A stretch of DNA of 64,000 bases from Saprospiraceae bacterium (GTDB taxonomy: Bacteria > Bacteroidota > Bacteroidia > Chitinophagales > Saprospiraceae): assembly GCA_016717655.1 (NCBI GenBank), contig JADKFC010000011.1:1-64000 (forward strand), in the 5' to 3' direction. The notes under the pieces were generated by a model. That model was given only the letters and a program-made list of their open reading frames with translations. It had not been told where the DNA came from and searched no databases. Shown in pieces: positions 31,056-38,428 of this stretch (positions are counted from its first letter, which is position 1; the number at the start of each line of letters is the position of its first letter). The position numbers and the translations under genes were made by a program.

Positions 31056-31085
31056 TTGTCATTTCTGCCTTTTTTCTTACTTTTG
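31056..31085 (+). promoter_or_regulatory. Consensus Bacteroidota promoter for the tRNA array
   Basis: TTG at 31056-31058, a 19-base spacer, then TACTTTTG at 31078-31085: a perfect match to TTG-N19-TAnnTTTG. Transcription would begin near 31091, about 87 bases before the first tRNA-like unit. The leader holds a short GCAAG/CTTGC hairpin (about 31091-31112). No other full promoter of this quality is seen inside the array. Confidence 0.75.
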
Positions 31086-31177
31086 CATCCGCAAGTTCAA
31101 AAGAGGGCTTGCCACCGAGTAAAAATGGCACTAGATTACGTTAGGATCGAAGTCAAAATTACTCACCAAAATAAAAC

Positions 31178-33801
31178 GGTCTCGTAGCTCAGCTGGATAG
31201 AGCAACTGCCTTCTAAGCAGTAGGTCACAGGCCTGTCAAACTGACTAACGCCAGTTAGCCAGGTAGATTCGAATCCAGCTAATCTCGTCTGAATGCAGAT
31301 AGATAGGCTCGAAACAAAAATGATTCTCCTTCAGGCAAAAGTGTCTGTTGAAAAAAAATATAGGTCTCGTAGCTCAGCTGGATAGAGCAACTGCCTTCTA
31401 AGCAGTAGGTCACAGGCCTGTCTAACTGACTAACGCCAGTTAGCCAGGTAGACCTGTCTACAAGTAGCCAGGTAGATTCGAATCCAGCTAATCTCGTCTG
31501 AATGCAGATAGATAGGCTCGAAACAAAAATGATTATCCTTCAGGCAAAAGTGTCTGTTAAAAAAAAATATAGGTCTCGTAGCTCAGCTGGATAGAGCAAC
31601 TGCCTTCTAAGCAGTAGGTCACAGGCCTGTCTAACTGACTAACGCCAGTTAGCCAGGTAGATTCGAATCCAGCTAATCTCGTCTGAATGCAGATAGATAG
31701 GCTCGAAACAAAAATGATTCTCCTTCAGGCAAAAAGTGTCTGTTGAAAAAATATAGGTCTCGTAGCTCAGCTGGATAGAGCAACTGCCTTCTAAGCAGTA
31801 GGTCACAGGCCTGTCTAACTGACTAACGCCAGTTAGCCAGGTAGATTCGAATCCAGCTAATCTCGTCTGAATGCAGATAGATAGGCTCGAAACAAAATGA
31901 TTCTCCTTCAGGCAAAAAGTGTCTGTTAAAAAAAAATATAGGTCTCGTAGCTCAGCTGGATAGAGCAACTGCCTTCTAAGCAGTAGGTACAGGCCTGTCT
32001 AACTGACTAACGCCAGTTAGCCAGGTAGATTCGAATCCAGCTAATCTCGTCTGAATGCAGATAGATAGGCTCGAAACAAAAATGATTCTCCTTCAGGCAA
32101 AAAGTGTCTGTTGAAAAAAATATAGGTCTCGTAGCTCAGCTGGATAGAGCAACTGCCTTCTAAGCAGTAGGTCACAGGCCTGTCTAACTGACTAACGCCA
32201 GTTAGCCAGGTAGATTCGAATCCAGCTAATCTCGTCTGAATGCAGATAGATAGGCTCGAAACAAAAATGATTCTCCTTCAGGCAAAAAGTGTCTGTTGAA
32301 AAAAAATATAGGTCTCGTAGCTCAGCTGGATAGAGCAACTGCCTTCTAAGCAGTAGGTCACAGGCCTGTCTAACTGACTAACGCCAGTTAGCCAGGTAGA
32401 TTCGAATCCAGCTAATCTCGTCTGAATGCAGATAGATAGGCTCGAAACAAAAATGATTCTCCTTCAGGCAAAAAGTGTCTGTTGAAAAAAAAATATAGGT
32501 CTCGTAGCTCAGCTGATAGAGCAACTGCCTTCTAAGCAGTAGGTCACAGGCCCGTCTAACTGACTAACGCAAGTTAGCCAGGTAGATTCGAATCCAGCTA
32601 ATCTCGTCTGAATGCAGATAGATAGGCTCGAAACAAAAATGATTCTCCTTCAGGCAAAAAGTGTCTGTTGAAAAAAAAATATAGGTCTCGTAGCTCAGCT
32701 GGATAGAGCAACTGCCTTCTAAGCAGTAGGTCACAGGCCTGTCTAACTGACTAACGCCAGTTAGCCAGGTAGATTCGAATCCAGCTAATCTCGTCTGAAT
32801 GCAGATAGATAGGCTCGAAACAAAAATGATTCTCCTTCAGGCATAAAGTGTCTGTTGAAAAAAAAATATAGGTCTCGTAGCTCAGCTGGATAGAGCAACT
32901 GCCTTCAGCGATAGGTCACGGGGGCCTGTCTAACTGACTAACGCCAGTTAGCCAGGTAGATTCGAATCCAGCTAATCTCGTCTGAATGCAGATAGATAGG
33001 CTCGAAACAAAAATGATTCTCCTTCAGGCAAAAAGTGTCTGTTAAAAAAAAATATAGGTCTCGTAGCTCAGCTGGATAGAGCAACTGCCTTCTAAGCAGT
33101 AGGTCACAGGCCTGTCTAACTGACTAACGCCAGTTAGCCAGGTAGATTCGAGTCCAGCGAATCTCGTCTGAATGCAGATAGATAGGATCAAAAAAAAAAT
33201 GATTCTCCTTCAGGCAAAAAAGTGTCTGTTGAAAAAAAATATAGGTCTCGTAGCTCAGCTGGATAGAGCAACTGCCTTCTAAGCAGTAGGTCACAGGCCT
33301 GTCTAACTGACTAACGCCAGTTAGCCAGGTAGATTCGAATCCAGCTAATCTCGTCTGAATGCAGATAGATAGGCTCGAAACAAAAATGATTCTCCTTCAG
33401 GCAAAAAGTGTCTGTTGAAAATAATATCGGTCTCGTAGCTCAGCTGGATAGAGCAACTGCCTTCTAAGCAGTAGGTCACAGGCCTGTCTAACTGACTAAC
33501 GCAAGTTAGCCAGGTAGATTCGAATCCAGCTAATCTCGTCTGAATGCAGATAGATAGGCTCGAAAACAAAAATGATTCTCCTTCAGGCAAAAAGTGTCTG
33601 TTGAAAAAAATATAGGTCCCGTAGCTCAGCTGGATAGAGCAACTGCCTTCTAAGCAGTCGGTCACAGGCCTGTCTAACTGACTAACGCCAGTTAGCCAGG
33701 TAGATTCGAATCCAGCTAATCTCGTCTGAATGCACATAGATAGGCTCGAAACAAAAATGATTCTCCTTCAGGCATAAAGTGTCTGTTGAAAAAAAAATAT
33801 A
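31178..33801 (+). repeat. Tandem array of 14 tRNA-Arg(UCU)-derived units
   Basis: Units begin at 31178, 31363, 31572, 31756, 31941, 32125, 32311, 32498, 32684, 32871, 33057, 33244, 33429 and 33615; the period is 184-187 bases, 209 for the second. Each has (a) bases 1-54 identical to the tRNA-Arg 5' part: acceptor strand GGTCTCG, D arm, anticodon arm with loop CTTCTAA, variable loop and T-stem strand ACAGG; (b) a 36-base palindromic insert with arms CCTG/CAGG and CTAACTG/CAGTTAG; (c) TTCGAATCC; (d) a body with a second hairpin (TCTG/CAGA extended by ATCT/AGAT) and an A-run ending ATATA. The T-stem 3' strand and acceptor 3' strand are missing, so the units cannot make normal tRNA. Units are nearly identical; unit 10 has a damaged anticodon arm and unit 8 lacks one D-loop base. 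Confidence 0.93.
31453..31476 (+). repeat. Extra hairpin module in unit 2
   Basis: Unit 2 carries a second module of 24 bases directly after the first. It has the same borders (CCTGTCTA at the start, TAGCCAGGTAGA at the end) but a different tip: arms CTAC/GTAG around AA. This accounts for the 209-base length of the unit and shows the hairpin is a separable, duplicable piece. Confidence 0.8.
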
Positions 33802-33875
33802 GGTCTCGTAGCTCAGCTGGATAGAGCAACTGCCTTCTAAGCAGTAGGTCACAGGTTCGAATCCTGTCGGGATCA
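33802..33875 (+). tRNA. tRNA-Arg (anticodon TCT)
   Basis: The only complete tRNA in the array: 74 bases, acceptor GGTCTCG with CGGGATC (all seven pairs, two G-U), D arm GCTC/GAGC, anticodon stem ACTGC/GCAGT with loop CTTCTAA (anticodon TCT, reading AGA), variable loop AGGTC, T arm ACAGG-TTCGAAT-CCTGT, discriminator A. CCA is not encoded (ACA follows). It lies at the 3' end of the 14 truncated units and shares their leader, so it probably depends on processing of the long array transcript. RNase P should cut at 33801/33802. Confidence 0.95.
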
Positions 33876-33886
33876 CAATTATGTCC

Positions 33887-33944
33887 AGGTCACAGGCCTG
33901 TCTAACTGGCGTTAGCCAGGTAGATTCGAATCCTGTCGGGATCA
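33887..33944 (+). repeat. Second tRNA-Arg 3' end with hairpin inside the T arm
   Basis: Twelve bases after the intact tRNA, the variable loop and T-stem strand (AGGTCACAGG) recur, followed by a 28-base hairpin module (33897-33924; arms CCTG/CAGG and CTAAC/GTTAG, loop TGGC) and the authentic tRNA 3' end TTCGAATCCTGTCGGGATCA. A duplicated tRNA 3' end is what site-specific integration at a tRNA gene leaves behind, so this may be an attachment-site remnant. Its hairpin loop is the reverse complement (TGGC for GCCA) of the inner loop in the array units. Confidence 0.85.
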
Positions 33945-33952
33945 CAAGATTC

Positions 33953-33980
33953 GGGGGGAAGTTTACTTCTCCCCTTTTTT
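33953..33980 (+). terminator. Intrinsic terminator of the tRNA array
   Basis: A 9-bp stem (GGGGGGAAG with CTTCTCCCC, one G-U) around a TTTA loop, followed at once by six T residues. It lies 9 bases after the duplicated tRNA 3' end and closes a transcript of about 2.9 kb that starts at the 31056-31085 promoter. Confidence 0.85.
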
Positions 33981-33998
33981 ATTTTACAAACCCAAGCT

Positions 33999-34250
33999 AT
34001 GTTTACTGTCTATGTTTTGAAAAGCAAAAATGCTGATTGGTTTTATGTTGGCATGACATCAGATTTTGAAAGAAGATTAGCTGATCACAACCGGGGTTAC
34101 AACTTAAGTACTAAAGCCAAGGCCCCCTTTATTCTACTATTTACAGAGTTGTATAATTCTTCCACGGAAGCCAGGAACAGAGAAAAGTTTCTCAAAAATG
34201 CATCAGGGAAAAGGTTTATTCGAGAGTATTTTAAGAAGAATATGCAGTAG
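33999..34250 (+). CDS. Small GIY-YIG nuclease-domain protein
   Basis: 83 residues, a stand-alone GIY-YIG domain: VYVLKSKNADWFYVGMTSDFERRLADHN holds the YVL and YVG half-motifs and the catalytic Arg (ERRL), then the conserved Asn region and Glu (STEARNREKFLKN). No DNA-binding domain is attached. Such small GIY-YIG proteins (UPF0213/YhbQ-like) are common in Bacteroidota, with poorly known function. Here the gene begins 18 bases after the array terminator. The location suggests, but does not prove, a role in the mobility or upkeep of the tRNA array. Confidence 0.85.
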   Translation: MFTVYVLKSKNADWFYVGMTSDFERRLADHNRGYNLSTKAKAPFILLFTELYNSSTEARNREKFLKNASGKRFIREYFKKNMQ

Positions 34251-34318
34251 TGAATATGCATTTGTTTGGGATTCCATAAAAAGTCTATTAACTTGCATTG
34301 GCAATCAACCTATTAATC

Positions 34319-37300
34319 ATGAAAAATTGGATTTTAGTCATTCTGGTTTCAGTCCTTTCCATTCTTAAGATTTACTCCCAGAATATTACTTTTAAAGACC
34401 CGAACTTTAAGTATGCCCTGGTCAACCTGAATGTAGTGGACACCAATCTGGATGGTATATACGATGGAGATGTAGACACCAATAACGATAAGGAAATATC
34501 GATATCAGAAGCAGAGGCAGTTGTTTCATTGAGTTTAAACTATTTTTCAACCAAAGAAATACCTGAAATATATTTTTTCAAAAACTTAAAATACTTTTAT
34601 TCACTTACCGGTCAGATTGCCCAATTTCCTGATATCAACCGGTTGCCTCTTATTGAGAATCTTTCATTTGCACTACTGAAAGATACCATAGTGGAGATTA
34701 TAGCCCATCCCAATATTAAAAGATGTACTTTATCGGTAAGAGAGCCGCTTAAAAAATTATCCATCAACCAAAATGCCAAACTCAATTATCTCAATATATA
34801 TATCTATGTTGGTAGTCCAATGCCGGCTATAGATACACTTGATGTATCTAACAATGTGCTGGATACTTTTATATGCAAAGCCATTAAACCAAGGATACTG
34901 GAAAGCTACTTTAGTTGTAGCAACAACAAACTCACAAGTGTAGTCAATTTGCCTATCAATAGCTTTTATACCTCAAATTTGTCTAATAACAATCTCAATG
35001 CACAATTGATTGGATTTGAAGGAAAAAACCTTGATTTATCTGCCAATCGGTTTAGCAGCCTTACCATTAAAATGTATAATGGCATTTGCAACCTAAATTT
35101 ATTGGACAATCCTTTTACCCATTTGACGTTCGATGCTGTTTTTGCTAATGTCCCACAAATATATACCGATGAATTTCCTGACCTCTCATCATTCACTAAT
35201 CTTGAGTTTGTAAAAATTTCGATACGCTCAGAATATAGTTTTAAAGAAATTAACATTAAAAATCTGCCAAACTTAAAATCACTGGAGATCAACGGCAATT
35301 GTGATACTTCCATTTTTTTAAACAATCTTCCCGTTCTTGAAAAATTGAAACTGTACACCAACTCTCCAATTGTCATTCAAAATGTTAATCCTGCCGCATT
35401 TAATAAAATTGGCCCTGAAAGAGAAATCACGGTAAATAACAAACTGACTTTGGACAATTGTTTAGCAGGTTCGATAAACCTAAAATATATAGGAGCTGAT
35501 CATTTGGAACTTATAAATAATCCTCTGTTATTGAGACTAAAATTTGATGAAGTAGGTTTCTATAAAGCCAGACTAACCATCGAGAATAACACCAATTTGG
35601 TAAGTATCAACAATAAGAATTCGGGATCTGATGTACTTACTCATGTGATTTTAAAAAACCTGCCCAGTCTGGATAGCGTTGATTTGGTCTCAACAGCGAT
35701 TGTAAGCTTTGATTATGAAAACATCCCCAATATATCTTATTTTAAATTAATAGGGCGGCATCCTTTATTTGTATTCGATGGATATCAAAAACTAAGAGAT
35801 ATAAACGTGCATCCAAATGGCGTTCATCTATTCAATTTAGCTTCCCTCAAAACCATTACTTTTCAGGAAAGCACTATTACTTCCTTTAAACTTGAAAACA
35901 TGCCAGCCCTTGAAGGATTTAATTACCTTGGCAACTATCATAGCACAACAACTATAAACTCACACAGTGATTTTGTATTCAGAGATTTTCCAAAATTAAA
36001 GTCCATCCTTTTAGGTACTACCAGTTTTTCAAGTAGTTTTTTTACCCATTTTTTAATACTGGAAAACCTTCCGGAATTGGACACGTTTTATGCAACAGAT
36101 GCTTCTTATGCCCAATTCAAAAATGTATATTTTAACAATCTTCCAAAATTAAAGAATTTTAAGCTAAATGCAAAAATAAGAAATGCACAGATCAGCAATT
36201 GCAACCAACTGAAAAATATGTTTATAAGTGCCTTTGGTAGCGATACCATTTACGAAAGCATACGAATCCATGACAATGCTCAGTTAGAAGGATTAATAAT
36301 TAATACGATCAGATATGAAGAAGCGGTTATCAGCAACAATCCAAAATTAAAGACCATCAAATTTCTCAATTATAGTTGTCGGAATCTCAAACTAAATAAT
36401 TTACCGGCATTGGAACGAATTATAGAAGACAATGATGTCATCTCTACGGTTCCAACAAAAATCACATTTTCAAAACTACCTGTTTTAAGGTATTTTCAAA
36501 CAAAAGTTCGCTACTTTGATACCCTCGACTTTTCTGAATGCCCCGTGATAGATTCCATTTATTTTCATCGTTGGCCTAATAATTATAGTATTTCCTACCT
36601 TAACTTAAAAAATGGGAATCCCAAGTTTTCTTACCTAGATTGGCCCACTAATAATTCAGGCACCAATAATAATATCAAAAATATCTGCTCAGACAGTCCG
36701 GAGGAGGAGGCTAATCTTAAAAAATACATTCGCAATTCTGCAAAATCAACCTTTACACAAGATTGTGAATTTAATTATACGCTGGCTTACTATGATGGGA
36801 GGGTGACCAGTCAATACAGCAATAGCAATCATGTTATTTCCAATACCACCTATTTTCCGATAAACATTTACGACGATCAAAATCTGACACGTGTGTTTAC
36901 CGATGGCGGCGGCATTTACAGGTATCGCACCGAAAGTAAAGACAAGTTGATTTCTATTGAACCAGCCATTTTCAACCCCAATTATGAATACAATGGACAA
37001 GCCATCATTTTTGATCCCAATCAATATGGTGTATTTGTCAATCAGGATTTTGCGCTTTCCATCAAAAATCCTATCGCAGATATTGAGGCCTTTATCCATA
37101 GCCAACAAGCTGCCATGCCAGGCACTGAGTATAAAATAAAATTGGAAATTAAAAACACAACTCCATTTGACGCGGCGTGTTCCTTCCAGTTATCCTATGA
37201 CCATGAATATATGAAAATCAAAAATAGCGGTGGATTACAAAACAATGTTGCTGGTATCATCAGTGGTGAAAGCGGAAATATCTCCCCTTATTCAAGTGTT

Positions 37301-38106
37301 ATTATTCCCGTTTCTTTTATCCTCAACAAACCAACAGACACGCCCCCATTAAATTTAAATGATCAGTTGACCTTTCACCTGGTTACTTTTCCCCTACAAG
37401 CAGACCTGACAGAGGAGAACAATTCGTTTTCAAAAAAACTCAGAGTAGTCAATTCTTTTGACCCCAACAATATTATTTGTGCGCAAGGTGATGAAGTAAC
37501 TTCTAATGAAGAAATCAATAAAATATTTTACACCATTAATTTTGAAAACCTGGGCAATGCAGCTGCCAAAAATATTCGGATCGAAAACCCTATCGACACC
37601 AATTGGCTGGATGTAAATAGTTTTGAAGTGGTGAATTACAGTCACCCTGCCCAAGTATCTATCACCGGTGACCTGGCTACCTACCATTTCGAAAATATTG
37701 AGCTCCCGGCTACAGGTGCAAACAAAGGCTATATCACCTATGCCATTCGCCCGAAAAAGAATTGATCAAAGGTGATACCATACCCAATAAAGCCGATATC
37801 TACTTTGATTTTAACTTTCCCATTGCCACCAACAGACATACCCTTACACTGGTAGTGCCCAATGGATCAAACGAAATCATTGAAGAGCCTGTCAACTTGT
37901 ACCCCAATCCGGCCAGCACAGGTTTTTATATCAGCGCTGCCAAAATAAGTAGTATAACCATTAGCGATTTAATTGGAAACGAGGTTTACAAGAACCATAA
38001 TCCTGATTCCTTTGTTTCCTTCGACTTGCCCAATGGCGGGTACCTGGTTAATATTACTTTGAGTAATGGGTTGATGGTAAAACGGAAGTTGGTGGTGGTG
38101 AGGTGA
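34319..38106 (+). CDS. Giant leucine-rich surface protein with T9SS type A tail (one frameshift)
   Basis: About 1,262 residues from the ATG at 34319 (MKNWILVILVSVLSILKIYS signal). An EF-hand-like segment near residue 40 (VDTNLDGIYDGDVDTNND) precedes some 800 residues of irregular leucine-rich repeats with the recurring NLPxLKxL pattern. Next is a beta-sandwich stretch, a DUF11/DUF7619-like domain (SFDPNNIICAQGDEV), and a T9SS type A sorting domain (NLYPNPASTGFYIS ... KRKLVVVR). The frame breaks near 37755; a one-base change at CCCGAAAAAGAATTG gives PEKELIKGDTIPNKADIYFD. Probably an adhesin or binding protein on the cell surface. Its coding sequence is notably A/T-rich. Confidence 0.8.
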
Positions 38107-38275
38107 TGTAACAGCGTAGCAATGTAGCAGTGTAGCAATGTAACAGTGTAATAGTGTAACAGTGTAGCAGTGTAGCAGTGTAACAATGTAGCAGAGTAAC
38201 AGTGTAACAATGTAGCAGAGTAACAGTGTAGCAATGTAACAGTGTAACAGTGTAGAAATGTAGCAATGTAACAAA
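38107..38275. repeat. Octamer tandem repeat (GTARCART)
   Basis: About 20 imperfect copies of an 8-base unit with consensus GTARCART (e.g. GTAGCAAT, GTAACAGT, GTAGCAGT) begin right after the stop of the leucine-rich protein gene. The minus-strand translations rich in LLHCY come from this repeat and are not genes. The remaining bases to 38428 hold nothing I recognise. Confidence 0.85.
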
Positions 38276-38428
38276 AGAAGTGCGCTAATGGGCCAATACG
38301 CTAATGAGGTAAAGAAATAATGTAACAATGTATTTATCGGACGCAGATAAATACAAAGTATCAGTTAGTCTTGAGGCATGTAGTATTCAATGGGAACTGG
38401 AATAATTTTACATTAGATTCGTTTTCTG

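Noticed and set aside
31178..33801. CRISPR array
   Set aside because: The whole ~187-base period is repeated; there are no short repeats separated by unique spacers and no cas genes.
31178..33801. Fourteen functional tRNA-Arg genes
   Set aside because: After TTCGAATCC the sequence departs from the tRNA; neither the T-stem 3' strand nor the acceptor 3' strand is present, and I found no alternative downstream match to GGTCTCG.
31639..33945. Minus-strand ORFs across the tRNA array (repeated CLEGSCSIQLSYET-like translations)
   Set aside because: They are simply the antisense of tRNA-derived repeats; each repeat period is the same peptide, with no start signal and no protein-like conservation.
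31178..33945. Integron cassette array with attC sites
   Set aside because: GTCTAAC in the hairpin fits the attC RYYYAAC half-site, but the matching GTTRRRY half is imperfect (GTTAGCC), the palindrome is too short for attC, the 'cassettes' are identical, and there is no integrase.
31639..34250. Retron, diversity-generating element or group II intron
   Set aside because: No reverse transcriptase or intron-domain structure is visible anywhere in the window.
33999..34250. UvrC nucleotide excision subunit fragment
   Set aside because: The GIY-YIG domain has its own start and stop and normal length for the stand-alone family; no UvrC C-terminal part follows.
34966..37108. Minus-strand ORFs inside the leucine-rich protein gene
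   Set aside because: Antisense to a long intact plus-strand frame with signal peptide and sorting domain.
37969..38328. Minus-strand LLHCYTATLL-repeat proteins
   Set aside because: Produced by translating the GTARCART octamer satellite; overlapping ORFs exist in several frames.
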